A stretch of DNA of 64,000 nt from DAHUXN01 sp963811805. Its GTDB lineage: Bacteria > Acidobacteriota > Terriglobia > Acidiferrales > UBA7541. Both the position numbers and the translations under genes were made by a program. The notes beneath the pieces were generated by a model. That model did not search any database, was not told the DNA's origin, and worked only from the letters and a program-made list of their open reading frames with translations. This document shows positions 26,492-34,931 of this stretch, in pieces. The DNA lies in NCBI GenBank assembly GCA_963811805.1, contig CAWESU010000002.1:372001-436000 (forward strand), in the 5' to 3' direction. Numbering within the stretch: the first letter of the stretch is position 1; every line of letters begins with the position of its first letter.

Positions 26492-27208
26492 CTAGTCCGC
26501 CGCCGAACTCTCCAGAGCGGCTCGGTCCGTAAGAGCCAAATTGCAACCCTTCCATTGAATCAGGCCATTCTTCTTGAACCCCGACAGAAGTCGCGTCACC
26601 GTCTCTCGCGAAGTCCCAATGACCTGAGCGATTTCCTCATGAGTCAAGGTGAGCCGCGCATCGGCCACATCATGTAACAGGCGATTACTCTCGCACCAAT
26701 CGAGAAGAAATGTCGCAAGTTTTTGGCTCGCGGACCGCGAATGCCCCATCTCGCGCACTCCGGCGATTGCGGAACAATACGATTCACCCAACTGCATAGC
26801 CACCTGCACTGCAAGTTCACTGTGGTGCCGCATAAGATGAACCAGATATCTGTGCTCGACGAAGCCAGTCCGCGTCGGTTGTATCGCTTCTGCCCACGCT
26901 TCGTAGGGCTGGCCCGACAGCGTCCCAGCTAAGCCGAGTATTTCCCCTGGATTCGCAAATCCCAAAATGAGGGTTTTTCCTTCCGCTGATGATGTGAAAA
27001 GTTTTACCCGGCCTGAGTAGAGAATGAATACTCCGCGGGAAGGTTGACCTTCACCGAATAAGGCTGCACCCTTTGGGTGATCGAGGGGGATTGCAAATGC
27101 TGCGAGTCTGGCGATGACTTCGGAGCAGATGTCGCTCCTCTTTCTGAGTGATCGATAAGAGCGTTCGTAGCATTTCTCGACAATGTTAAGTTGACGGGCT
27201 GCTAGCAT
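26492..27208 (-). CDS. Crp/Fnr-family transcriptional regulator 3
   Basis: 238 residues: beta roll (about 35-140; FGEGQPSRGVFILYSGRVKL, LGFANPGEILGLAGTLSG) and a more canonical FNR-like HTH (LTHEEIAQVIGTSRETVTRL) than in its two neighbours. Only isolated Cys residues are present, not the N-terminal cluster of FNR, so direct Fe-S oxygen sensing is unlikely. The frame is open to 27538 but overlaps the divergent gene region; ATG 27208 has GAGGTG 5 bp upstream and is preferred. The palindrome at 27297 lies 88 bp upstream. Confidence 0.9.
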   Translation of the reverse strand: MLAARQLNIVEKCYERSYRSLRKRSDICSEVIARLAAFAIPLDHPKGAALFGEGQPSRGVFILYSGRVKLFTSSAEGKTLILGFANPGEILGLAGTLSGQPYEAWAEAIQPTRTGFVEHRYLVHLMRHHSELAVQVAMQLGESYCSAIAGVREMGHSRSASQKLATFLLDWCESNRLLHDVADARLTLTHEEIAQVIGTSRETVTRLLSGFKKNGLIQWKGCNLALTDRAALESSAAD

Positions 27209-27296
27209 GGAAACACCTCGCGTAAACTTGCTGTCTGATATTTGCTTGTATGGTTCGCTCTGGCCGCTCCAGCTTAAAACCATCGCATTTTCTGCA

Positions 27297-27314
27297 CTGT
27301 TCAATATTGAACAG
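27297..27314. promoter_or_regulatory. Perfect Crp/Fnr-type operator CTGTTCAATATTGAACAG
   Basis: An 18-bp perfect palindrome in the divergent region between regulator 3 and the receiver-like gene at 27398. A TAATAT -10 hexamer at 27336-27341 places the centre of the palindrome at about -42 for a plus-strand transcript, the usual class II activator position in the Crp/Fnr family. The same sequence with a different 4-bp centre occurs at 30747. Confidence 0.68.
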
Positions 27315-27397
27315 GCGGCCCTGACCGGCAGAGCGTAATATATTTTCCTTTTAGATTTCAAAAGTGTAAGTCCCGGTTCAACGCGGGGAGGTGGAGG

Positions 27398-27796
27398 ATG
27401 GAAGTGCACCCACACGCTCTCGTAGCATCGTCGCACTTGGAATCTCGACGGGCACTGCTTCGCATCCTGGACGATCTGAGGGTTAACGCCTTCGCATCGA
27501 CTACCTTGGCGGAGGCTGAGGAAGTGCTTTCCCGGCAACGGGTCGCATTAGTTTTCTGCGACGACCGTTTGAGTGACGGTTCCTATCGCGACTTGCTGCG
27601 GAACCTACAAACCTGGAAGCAATCGCCGCATACCGTTGTGACCACCCGCACAGGGGAATGGAAAGAGTATCTGGAAGCGTTAGGGCTGGGTGCGTCCAAC
27701 ATGATTCAATACCCGTATCGACCGACCGAGGTCGAGTTGATCGTCATTCGCGCCATGCGCGGCGGAGATCAGCAGTCTGATCGTGCGATTACCTGA
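27398..27796 (+). CDS. Receiver-like protein lacking the conserved Lys
   Basis: 132 residues with the fold pattern of a response-regulator receiver domain: HALVASSHLESRRALLRILD in place of the acidic N-terminal pocket, VALVFCDDRLSDGSYRDLL at the phospho-acceptor strand (Asp present), VVTTRTGEW at the switch strand, and QYPYRPTEVE where the usual Lys-Pro would be (Lys replaced by Tyr). The acidic pocket is also missing, so normal phosphorylation is doubtful. There is no output domain. It is preceded by GGGGAGGTGGAGG and a probable Crp/Fnr-controlled promoter. Confidence 0.75.
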   Translation: MEVHPHALVASSHLESRRALLRILDDLRVNAFASTTLAEAEEVLSRQRVALVFCDDRLSDGSYRDLLRNLQTWKQSPHTVVTTRTGEWKEYLEALGLGASNMIQYPYRPTEVELIVIRAMRGGDQQSDRAIT

Positions 27797-27860
27797 AAGC
27801 GCCGGATGCGCCTCCTTCACAGCTCGGGTAACCTCGAGATATCCCCTCTTGCTTTGGAAC

Positions 27861-28640
27861 TCAGTCTGACGCGGATCGTGACACGTCCGCACTCCGTGTG
27901 GCAGGTCCCTCTGCCCATGCGATCGCGCTGCTAAGTTCGTCATATCCGAAGCTTTTAACTTCAGCCTGAATGAAATGCTCGGCGATCCTGGGCGCGAGAC
28001 TCGCCAGTTTGGTATCCGCCGCAAGCGCAATCCTCTTTACGTGCCGTTGATGATCGCGGACGAATCGCACGTGGCGAAAGAAGCTCCCCAGATTCTCCCA
28101 ACCAGGAAATTCACGGGTATGAATCACCAGTCCCTGGAGGCTACCATGCGCTTCGATCCAGGCGTCGGCAGTGAACGCCAAAGCATCGAAATCCTGTGCG
28201 CGCAGGGCTTGTTTGACCTCCACCACGATCACACCGGAGTCAGACAGAAGGCGATGGGAAACGGCAGGGCCTTCGGGAAGCGAGCGCAGCCAGTCAATGG
28301 CCTCGGCGAACTCTTTGTTGCTGAATACCGAAACGGGACACGGCATGAAGAAGCCGGCCAGTCCCGTCAATTCTCGAATCCAGGCCAAGTCAGTGACGAG
28401 GGCGCAGCCGTCGAAAAGCCTCAGGAAATGGAGACCGATTTTCGCATCTTCCCATGCCGCGCCCGGAGTGAAGCCCTCAAACTCCGGCCCAAGCTGATAT
28501 AGAAAGCGAACGTGCCGACCCTCTCGTCGGGCATCATCGAGGAGCGGCACGAATACTTGCTCGTAGTCTTCCTTCGATATCTTTCCAACAGCCCTGACAC
28601 CATCGATTCCAGCAGGAAGATCCTTCAGTTTCTCGATCAC
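27861..28640 (-). CDS. Tandem SpoIIAA-like (STAS) domain protein
   Basis: 259 residues made of two SpoIIAA-like/DUF3478 units. Unit 1 is about 1-125 (GKISKEDYEQVFVPLLDDAR, VRFLYQLGPEFEGFTPGAAW, VTDLAWIREL). Unit 2 is about 130-245 and repeats the pattern (VEVKQALRAQDFDALAFTAD, LQGLVIHTREFPGWENLGSF, VKRIALAADTKLASL). Such domains occur in lipid-binding or anti-sigma-antagonist-like proteins, but the family function is unclear. Start GTG 28640 has GGAGGGG 5 bp upstream. Its C-terminus faces the convergent receiver-like gene. Confidence 0.75.
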   Translation of the reverse strand: MIEKLKDLPAGIDGVRAVGKISKEDYEQVFVPLLDDARREGRHVRFLYQLGPEFEGFTPGAAWEDAKIGLHFLRLFDGCALVTDLAWIRELTGLAGFFMPCPVSVFSNKEFAEAIDWLRSLPEGPAVSHRLLSDSGVIVVEVKQALRAQDFDALAFTADAWIEAHGSLQGLVIHTREFPGWENLGSFFRHVRFVRDHQRHVKRIALAADTKLASLAPRIAEHFIQAEVKSFGYDELSSAIAWAEGPATRSADVSRSASD

Positions 28641-28755
28641 CGGCCCCTCCTTGCAATTAGATCGTCTCGCTCTTAGGTTCGTGAAACTGTGCAATGTTGG
28701 ACACTCACGGCGCAATCAACCGTACTATGATGATCCAAGTTTCGAGGAGAGATCA

Positions 28756-29853
28756 ATGACAACCGCCGAACTCAAACCCGCGACTGCCAGTCCCGCAACT
28801 TTAAGCACTACCATGAAAGCGCTCGTTTATCACGGCCCGGGCAAGTTTGCATGGGAGGACAAACCACATCCCGCCATTCAGCATACGGGCGATGCCATTG
28901 TGCGGATTACTACTTCGACGATTTGTGGAACCGATCTTCATATTTTGAAGGGAGATCTTCCTTCGGTGACGGATGGACGTATTCTCGGCCACGAAGGGAT
29001 TGGTGTAATCGAGCAGGTCGGAACGGGCGTTTCGGCGTTTCACTCCGGAGACAAGGTCATCATCTCGTGCGTCACTGCCTGCCTGAAGTGCGACTTTTGT
29101 AGAAGAGGCATGTATTCCCATTGCCGAGACGGCGGTTGGATTTTAGGCAACACCCTCGACGGAACTCAGGCCCAGTACGTGCGCATCCCGCACGCTGATG
29201 GAAGTCTATACAACTTCCCGGTAGGTGGGGACGAAGAAGCGCTCGTGATGTTAAGCGATATTCTACCGACAGGATTTGAGTGCGGCGTCTTGAACGGGCA
29301 AATCAAGCCAGGCGACACAGTTGCCATCGTGGGCGCGGGGCCCGTGGGGCTCGCCGTTCTGCTGACAGCACAATTTTATTCGCCAGCGGCAATCTTCATG
29401 ATCGATTTGGATGACAAGCGCCTGGCGGTTGCGAAGAAATTCGGCGCAACCACTCTGATCAACAGCGCGGATGGACAAGCTGCGCATCACGTGATGGAGC
29501 TGACGGAGGGCGCGGGTGTCGATGTTGCCATTGAAGCGGTGGGGCTTCCGGCTACCTTTGCGATTTGCGAGGACATCGTCGCGGCTGGAGGACGCATCGC
29601 GAACGTGGGCGTCCATGGCAAGCCGGTGGAGCTACACATGGAGAAACTCTGGGACCGTAACATTTCGCTTACCACTCGGCTGGTTGATACCGTAACAACA
29701 CCGATGCTGCTAAAGGTCGTGCGCTCGGGCAAGCTACAGCCTGGCAAACTCGTAACTCATCGTTTCGCGATGAACGAAATTATGAAGGCTTACGACACGT
29801 TTGGAAACGCGGCAAAGGAAGGCGCACTCAAGGTGGTTCTTACGAATGCCTGA
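28756..29853 (+). CDS. Zinc-dependent alcohol dehydrogenase
   Basis: 365 residues of the medium-chain dehydrogenase family. Catalytic zinc ligands are seen in TICGTDLHI and GHEGIGVIEQVG; the structural zinc site is TACLKCDFCRRGMYSHC with four Cys. The NAD(P)-binding Rossmann motif is VAIVGAGPVGLAVL. It resembles the threonine dehydrogenase-like alcohol dehydrogenases that reduce short aldehydes. A possible role is redox balance during fermentation, which would suit the acetate pathway downstream; substrate is not shown. ATG 28756 follows GAGGAGAGATCA. It is divergent from the STAS gene across 115 bp. Confidence 0.92.
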   Translation: MTTAELKPATASPATLSTTMKALVYHGPGKFAWEDKPHPAIQHTGDAIVRITTSTICGTDLHILKGDLPSVTDGRILGHEGIGVIEQVGTGVSAFHSGDKVIISCVTACLKCDFCRRGMYSHCRDGGWILGNTLDGTQAQYVRIPHADGSLYNFPVGGDEEALVMLSDILPTGFECGVLNGQIKPGDTVAIVGAGPVGLAVLLTAQFYSPAAIFMIDLDDKRLAVAKKFGATTLINSADGQAAHHVMELTEGAGVDVAIEAVGLPATFAICEDIVAAGGRIANVGVHGKPVELHMEKLWDRNISLTTRLVDTVTTPMLLKVVRSGKLQPGKLVTHRFAMNEIMKAYDTFGNAAKEGALKVVLTNA

Positions 29854-29945
29854 AGTCGGTAAATCCCTGAGCACTTTTCGGCGCGATCCTTGGAAACACG
29901 TGCGCTACGAAATATTCGCTCTTATGAGGATCGGCGTCTTCGCGC

Positions 29946-30425
29946 TTATTCCACAACCCAGATCGTGAATCCTTTGCCTTGGCGCACAAGTTCCTCTGCA
30001 GGATCTCCATGAATGAGCTCGCCTAACCACGAGAGCGACTCTCTTCCAATCACCACCGTGTCGCACTTGCGCGCCCGCGCAAGGCTTAAAATTTCCTGGG
30101 TCGCCCGACTCGCGTCTACCAGATTGCAATAATGGGCTTCGATCGCCCCTTTTCCGAAGCCACCTCGACGAAGAACTTTATTGGCACGGTCCAAGGTTTT
30201 CTGTTCTGTCATCTCGACCACGGAGATCCATCGACGCTTATAGGCCTGAAGGCGGGCTCTCTCTGCTCCTCGGAACTCGACCTGTTCGGGAGGAGGTGAT
30301 GGCAGGGCATGCGCTAAGCAGACTCGGAAGTCCCGACGGGGGGAAGCTACTTGAGCCACATACTCAAGCGCCCGCTTCGTTGCGGGCGATTCATCGACAA
30401 CAATTAACAGTTTCGTGTTCTTCAT
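29946..30425 (-). CDS. Universal stress protein (UspA family)
   Basis: 159 residues, a single Usp domain: first strand KLLIVVDESPATKRALEYVA and C-terminal CDTVVIGRESLSWLGELIHG, then DPAEELVRQGKGFTIWVVE. The ATP-binding G-2x-G-9x-G-S/T pattern is altered (GRESLSWLGELIHGDPAEE), so it may not bind ATP as typical members do. ATG 30425 follows AGGAGACGAATTCTC. A fragment of another Usp gene lies at 32976. Confidence 0.85.
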   Translation of the reverse strand: MKNTKLLIVVDESPATKRALEYVAQVASPRRDFRVCLAHALPSPPPEQVEFRGAERARLQAYKRRWISVVEMTEQKTLDRANKVLRRGGFGKGAIEAHYCNLVDASRATQEILSLARARKCDTVVIGRESLSWLGELIHGDPAEELVRQGKGFTIWVVE

Positions 30426-30876
30426 TGAGAATTCGTCTCCTCGTCAATGTAGGTTTGGTGCATTTCAAGCTACGATCCTCCCGAAGAACTCTCAAGCGGC
30501 CGAAACCGTGCCGAAACTGTCTGCCCTCGGACGCTACTCTCGCCTTCTCGCACGTTTCGCCTGCCGCGATTCCGACGGGACTCATGACGCCATGAACCTT
30601 GGGCACGTCCAAGAGTAACCAGTGAACCAGGGGACATTTCATGCTCATGATTTCGTCAGATCCCGCAGGTCTGCTCTTTCCTTCTAGCTTCGGATCGACA
30701 GCGACTGGTCAAAACCGCCATTGTAATAAGGCGGAGGGCAGCGCCTCTGTTCAAAAGTGAACAGTTTACTGTTTAGCGCGGTATTATGCTGACCTCGGCG
30801 CGGGCGGAATGTCTCGGATCTTCTTGATTGGGAGATTGGACGGCGAGGCGATTTGCCCACGAGGAGACAAAAGGAC
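30426..30876. other. Divergent regulatory region
   Basis: 450 bp between uspA (minus) and the receiver-like gene (plus). It holds the operator at 30747 and probable promoters in both directions. The ORFs here have no family features or good ribosome sites. I see nothing else. Confidence 0.4.
30747..30764. promoter_or_regulatory. Crp/Fnr-type operator CTGTTCAAAAGTGAACAG
   Basis: The two 7-bp arms are identical to those at 27297. A TATGCT hexamer (30785-30790), overlapping TATTAT (30782-30787), puts the centre at about -41.5 for a plus-strand transcript toward the gene at 30877. Both copies of the operator thus precede a receiver-like gene. Confidence 0.65.
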
Positions 30877-31401
30877 ATGGAGGACAAAAGGCCCAGCGTT
30901 CTCTTGATCGCAGAAAGCGCTCGGGGTTCGTCGTACTTGGCAAGCCGTTTGGACAAGCGCGGTTGCGTGTGTAGCTTTGCTTCATCCTGCCAGGAGGCCT
31001 TCCTGATCCTCCGGGACCGAAAGTTCGATCTGGTGCTGAGTCCGACCAGTCTGCGAGACGGCACTCTTTATTCCATTATGAATCTGCTCAAAGGATCCGA
31101 CACTACGGTGTTCTATTCCCACCCGGTGGAGCGAGGATGCTGGTGGTTGCCTGCTCTTTTGCGCGGTGAAAAGTGCTTTGGATCGTCTGCGCTTCGCCCG
31201 AGCGAATTCGTTCCTCTACTCGACCAAACCATCAAGGACATTCAGAGTGATGCCCCTGCGACGCCGGAAAGCCGGCTGCTGCCGGTTTTCCGAGCAGACG
31301 TTTTTGTGATGTCGCCTTTACGGTCGCGGGCGGAATTCGCCGCAGTCAATCCAGCGCGTCTTGAGAAGCAAGAGTTAGCGAAGCACAAGGCCGCCCGATG
31401 A
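30877..31401 (+). CDS. Degenerate receiver-like protein without phospho-acceptor
   Basis: 174 residues. The first about 125 residues follow the receiver fold (SVLLIAESARGSSYLASRLD, then FDLVLSPTSLRDGTLYSIMN), but the phospho-acceptor Asp is replaced by Ser (LVLSPTSLRDG), the acidic pocket is missing, and no Lys-Pro pair follows. A basic, charged C-terminal tail of about 45 residues is unlike any output domain I know. It is related in layout to the gene at 27398 and shares its operator. TTG 30853 is an alternative start; ATG 30877 with GAGGAG upstream is preferred. Confidence 0.68.
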   Translation: MEDKRPSVLLIAESARGSSYLASRLDKRGCVCSFASSCQEAFLILRDRKFDLVLSPTSLRDGTLYSIMNLLKGSDTTVFYSHPVERGCWWLPALLRGEKCFGSSALRPSEFVPLLDQTIKDIQSDAPATPESRLLPVFRADVFVMSPLRSRAEFAAVNPARLEKQELAKHKAAR

Positions 31402-31506
31402 GCGAGCGCGGAAGCGTTATTCGCAGCTGGGCTTCCAGGCTCGTACCGACGGATTAGCTGCTGGGCGAGAACGTCGGTTCGCTCTCCAGCGAAAGGTAGG
31501 TGAGTT

Positions 31507-32625
31507 ATGTTTCGCCATACGATTCCGATCGGACGGGTCCTTGGAATACCTATCGATTTGGACTATTCCTGGTTCTTGATCGCCGCCCTGATCACTTGGA
31601 TGTTGGCCGCTAATTACTATCCGTCCGAATTCAAGGGAGGCACGAGCGCGGAATACTGGTTGATGGGGGCGGTGACAGCAGTCCTGTTTTTTGGCAGCAT
31701 CGTTGTGCACGAACTGGCCCACTCATGGGTGGCTCTTCGCTACAAAATACCCGTACAACGGATCACTCTGTTTGTCTTTGGCGGCGTATCCCAGATCGCA
31801 GGTGAACCCCCGAGCGCCAGCGCCGAATTCCTAATTGCAGTTGTGGGACCGCTCACTAGCTTTGCGTTGGCGGCGATCTTTTTCCTTTTGGAGCAGGCGC
31901 TTGTGAGTGTCCCTCCGGCGCTAGCAATAGCCAAGTATCTCGCGCTCATTAACGGCCTCCTGGGAGTCTTCAACCTCATACCAGGATTCCCCCTAGATGG
32001 AGGTCGCGTTTTTCGCGCCATCGTTTGGGGAGTGAACAAGAACTTCCGCCGCGCGACGCTGATCGCGGCCAGCACAGGCCGATTCTTTGGCTTCCTTTTT
32101 ATCGTCTGGGGCGTATGGCAAGCGCTGAGAGGGAACGTGGCCAATGGATTGTGGATCGCATTCATCGGCTGGTTCCTCGAAAGCGCAGCCGGAGCTCAAG
32201 TCCAACAGCAAATGGTGCAGGGCCTATTAGGGGGTCACAAAGTATCCGAAGCGATGGGAAGTGAATGTACCCACATATCAGAAGATACTTCATTACAAAA
32301 GCTAATCGATGAGCAGGTCCTATCACACGGTCGACACTGCTTCCTCGTGGACCGGGGAGCCCACGTGATCGGATTGCTGACCCTACAAAATATAAAAGAG
32401 ATTCCTCGATCCTCATGGCCGACGACCACCGCAGCCCAAGCGATGATACCCATCGAGAAGCTAAATCGGATCGATCCCAAAGCAGAATTGTGGACAGCAA
32501 TGGAAAAGATGGGCCGAGATGGAATCAATGAAATGCCTGTGATGCTAGGGAACAACCTCGTCGGATTGCTCTCGACGGGCGACATCGTCAAATATCTTCA
32601 CACTCTTCAGCAGGTAGGCCCGTGA
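31507..32625 (+). CDS. Site-2 protease (M50) with CBS domains
   Basis: 372 residues. About five or six TM helices in the first 225 residues carry the intramembrane zinc site HELAH (His68, Glu69, His72) and the second motif NLIPGFPLDGGRVFRAI, whose Asp is the third ligand. A tandem CBS pair occupies about 240-370. This layout matches the SpoIVFB/Rip3 group of M50 proteases, where CBS domains sense adenine nucleotides. Such proteases release membrane-held regulators; the substrate here is unknown. The SD AGCGAAAGGTAGGTG precedes ATG 31507. Confidence 0.92.
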   Translation: MFRHTIPIGRVLGIPIDLDYSWFLIAALITWMLAANYYPSEFKGGTSAEYWLMGAVTAVLFFGSIVVHELAHSWVALRYKIPVQRITLFVFGGVSQIAGEPPSASAEFLIAVVGPLTSFALAAIFFLLEQALVSVPPALAIAKYLALINGLLGVFNLIPGFPLDGGRVFRAIVWGVNKNFRRATLIAASTGRFFGFLFIVWGVWQALRGNVANGLWIAFIGWFLESAAGAQVQQQMVQGLLGGHKVSEAMGSECTHISEDTSLQKLIDEQVLSHGRHCFLVDRGAHVIGLLTLQNIKEIPRSSWPTTTAAQAMIPIEKLNRIDPKAELWTAMEKMGRDGINEMPVMLGNNLVGLLSTGDIVKYLHTLQQVGP

Positions 32626-32694
32626 GGAAGGAGTAGCGATTCGCGTTAGCACGCAATCCGTAGCACTGATAGCAACTCGAATAGGAGGAAGAAA

Positions 32695-32886
32695 GTGAGC
32701 CAAGCAACAGGTGTCAAAACCGCATCCATGACGGAACCGCCGAAACAAGCCTTACAGACCCAGCCAACGCCCGAACAGATTCGCCAGCGGGCATACGAAA
32801 TCTATGTTTCGCGTAACGGAGCACCCGGTGACGAGGTGCAAGACTGGCTTCAGGCCGAACGCGAACTTGGGCCGGAGCAGGCATAA
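32695..32886 (+). CDS. DUF2934 family small protein
   Basis: 63 residues. After a disordered Thr/Gln/Pro-rich start, residues about 24-60 match DUF2934 (PEQIRQRAYEIYVSRNGAPG then QDWLQAERELG). The family is common in soil bacteria and has no known function. The GTG start follows AGGAGGAAGAAA. It lies 69 bp after the protease and may share its transcript. Confidence 0.82.
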   Translation: MSQATGVKTASMTEPPKQALQTQPTPEQIRQRAYEIYVSRNGAPGDEVQDWLQAERELGPEQA

Positions 32887-32975
32887 CGAGCAGTTCACGA
32901 ACGGCTGCCCGAACGAAAAACCGAAACACGAAGCCACCACAGGCGAGACCTGATAGTTTCAGCAAGCCCGTTTGT

Positions 32976-33128
32976 CCTATCGCCGAATCGTTGCCAGGCT
33001 GCCTTGACCCCGTGGGCCTAATCGTCGTCGGCTCTCATGGATGAAAAGGGATGAGCCGGTTCTTGTTGGGGAGTGTATCAGAGTCTGTGGCCCGTTATGT
33101 TCGATGCTCAGTTCAAGTCGTTCGACAA
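32976..33128 (+). pseudogene. C-terminal remnant of a universal stress protein
   Basis: In one frame the DNA reads GLIVVGSHG-stop-KGMSRFLLGSVSESVARYVRCSVQVVR, the classic Usp C-terminus in which the stop (TGA 33042-33044) stands where Arg (CGA) is usual. The segment before it lacks the N-terminal half of a Usp domain. The region is therefore a truncated gene with a nonsense mutation. It runs in frame toward the phosphoglucomutase start, which explains an apparent N-terminal extension of that gene. Confidence 0.75.
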
Positions 33129-33179
33129 ACTGATGGAGAACTTTGCACAAAGGCCAGCGCGAGGCTTGAGGAGCGCATC

Positions 33180-34859
33180 ATGAAGGTAAGTCCCCTGGCA
33201 GGAAAGCCGGCCCAAGCATCAATGCTGGTGAACATACCCAGACTCGTCACGGCCTATTATACCGAAGTGCCTGATCCGTCCGTGCAGACTCAGAGAGTTG
33301 TCTTCGGCACTTCTGGACATCGTGGATCCGCATTCGAAAAGGCATTCAATGAGTGGCATATCCTCGCGATCAGTCAAGCGATTTGCCTGTACCGAAAGCA
33401 GCACCAGATTGACGGTCCACTTTTTCTTGGGATGGACACGCACGCGCTCTCTGTGCCAGCGCTCGCGAGTGCGCTTGAGGTGTTAGCGGCTAACGGCGTT
33501 GAAATCATGCTTGCTGAAGGGGACGAATATACTCCCACGCCGGCGATTTCTCACGCGATTCTGACTTACAATCACGGGCGCAAGGTCGGGCTCGCCGACG
33601 GCATTGTCATCACCCCGTCACACAATCCGCCACATGACGGCGGCTTCAAGTACAACCCGCCAAGCGGCGGCCCGGCGGACGAAGTCGTCACCGATTGGAT
33701 TCAGGCGAAAGCAAACGAGTTTCTCGAAGACCTGCTGCAGGGCGTGAAAAGGATATCTTTCGAAAAAGCTCTTCGCGCCTCCACGACGCACCGGCATAAC
33801 TACCTCAATACTTACATTGCTGATCTTGCGAGCGTGGTCGACATGGATGCCATTCGCGGCGCGAAACTCAGCATAGGTGTTGATCCTCTCGGAGGTGCCG
33901 GGGTCCACTATTGGGGGCCGATTGCCGAGCGATACGGGCTCAACCTTACAGTTGTCAACGAGGCTATCGATCCAACCTTTAGTTTCATGACAGTGGACTG
34001 GGACGGCCAGATCCGCATGGACCCATCCTCACCCTATGCGATGCAGCGATTGATAGGCATGAAAGACCGCTTTGACCTTTCCTTCGCTTGCGACACCGAC
34101 CATGACCGGCACGGTATTGTTACCAAGAGCGAAGGATTGCTGCCACCCAACCATTACCTTTCCGTCGCCATCTTCTACCTCTTTCAACATCGGCCAAAGT
34201 GGCGCAAGGAAGCGGCGGTTGGCAAGACGGTGGTGAGCAGCCAGATGATTGATCGCGCCGCCGCGAAACTTAGCCGGAAGCTCTACGAAGTGCCGGTAGG
34301 CTTCAAGTGGTTCGTTGACGGCTTGCTAGATGGTTCGCTTGGCTTCGGTGGTGAAGAGAGCGCCGGGGCATCTTTTGCCCGTTTGGACGGCACCGTTTGG
34401 ACGACAGACAAAGATGGAATTGTACCCGCTTTGCTGGCGGCGGAGATCACAGCCCGGATGGGCCGCGATCCCGGCGAAATCTACGGCGAACTCACGCGCG
34501 AGTTTGGTGAGCCCGTGTATGACCGCGTTGAGGCGCCAGCCACTCCGGATCAAAAGGAACTCTTGGCGAAACTTTCGCCCAAGCAGGTCAAGCTCACCGA
34601 GTTGGCAGGCGAAAAAATCCTGACTGTCCTCACTGCCGCACCTGGCAACGGTGCCCCAATCGGCGGGTTGAAAGTAATAGCCGAAAACGGCTGGTTCGCG
34701 GCGCGTCCCTCAGGGACCGAGAATATCTACAAGATTTATGGAGAAAGCTTCCGCGGAGCAGATCATCTGGGCCGCATTTTGGAGGAAGCTCAGACGATTG
34801 TCAGCAATGCTCTCACGGTAGTGCCGGAGCAGTATAAAGGTCGCACCGCCGTCACTTGA
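33180..34859 (+). CDS. pgm: Phosphoglucomutase
   Basis: 559 residues; interconverts glucose-1-P and glucose-6-P. The four alpha-phosphohexomutase domains are recognisable: phosphoserine loop ITPSHNPPHDGGFKYNPPSG, metal loop ACDTDHDRHG, sugar-binding loop GFGGEESAGASF, and phosphate-binding loop RPSGTENIYKIYGESF. Length matches the bacterial alpha-glucose-specific type. The frame is open upstream to 33051, but that part is a Usp remnant; ATG 33180 has GAGGAGCGCATC directly upstream. It is the first gene of a 14-gene co-directional run and takes the product of the next gene, glucan phosphorylase, into hexose phosphate. Confidence 0.94.
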   Translation: MKVSPLAGKPAQASMLVNIPRLVTAYYTEVPDPSVQTQRVVFGTSGHRGSAFEKAFNEWHILAISQAICLYRKQHQIDGPLFLGMDTHALSVPALASALEVLAANGVEIMLAEGDEYTPTPAISHAILTYNHGRKVGLADGIVITPSHNPPHDGGFKYNPPSGGPADEVVTDWIQAKANEFLEDLLQGVKRISFEKALRASTTHRHNYLNTYIADLASVVDMDAIRGAKLSIGVDPLGGAGVHYWGPIAERYGLNLTVVNEAIDPTFSFMTVDWDGQIRMDPSSPYAMQRLIGMKDRFDLSFACDTDHDRHGIVTKSEGLLPPNHYLSVAIFYLFQHRPKWRKEAAVGKTVVSSQMIDRAAAKLSRKLYEVPVGFKWFVDGLLDGSLGFGGEESAGASFARLDGTVWTTDKDGIVPALLAAEITARMGRDPGEIYGELTREFGEPVYDRVEAPATPDQKELLAKLSPKQVKLTELAGEKILTVLTAAPGNGAPIGGLKVIAENGWFAARPSGTENIYKIYGESFRGADHLGRILEEAQTIVSNALTVVPEQYKGRTAVT

Positions 34860-34931
34860 CCACCTGACGGCGAGCGAATCCGAACTTATGCATTCGGAAA
34901 TTCAGTCCAGAACAGATTTGGGGAAGACTCG

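Noticed and set aside
27209..27538. Long N-terminal extension of Crp/Fnr regulator 3
   Set aside because: It would cover the operator, the divergent promoter and the start of the receiver-like gene; ATG 27208 has a good ribosome site.
33051..33179. 43-residue N-terminal extension of phosphoglucomutase
   Set aside because: The extension is the end of a broken universal stress protein, and the ribosome site is at the ATG 33180.
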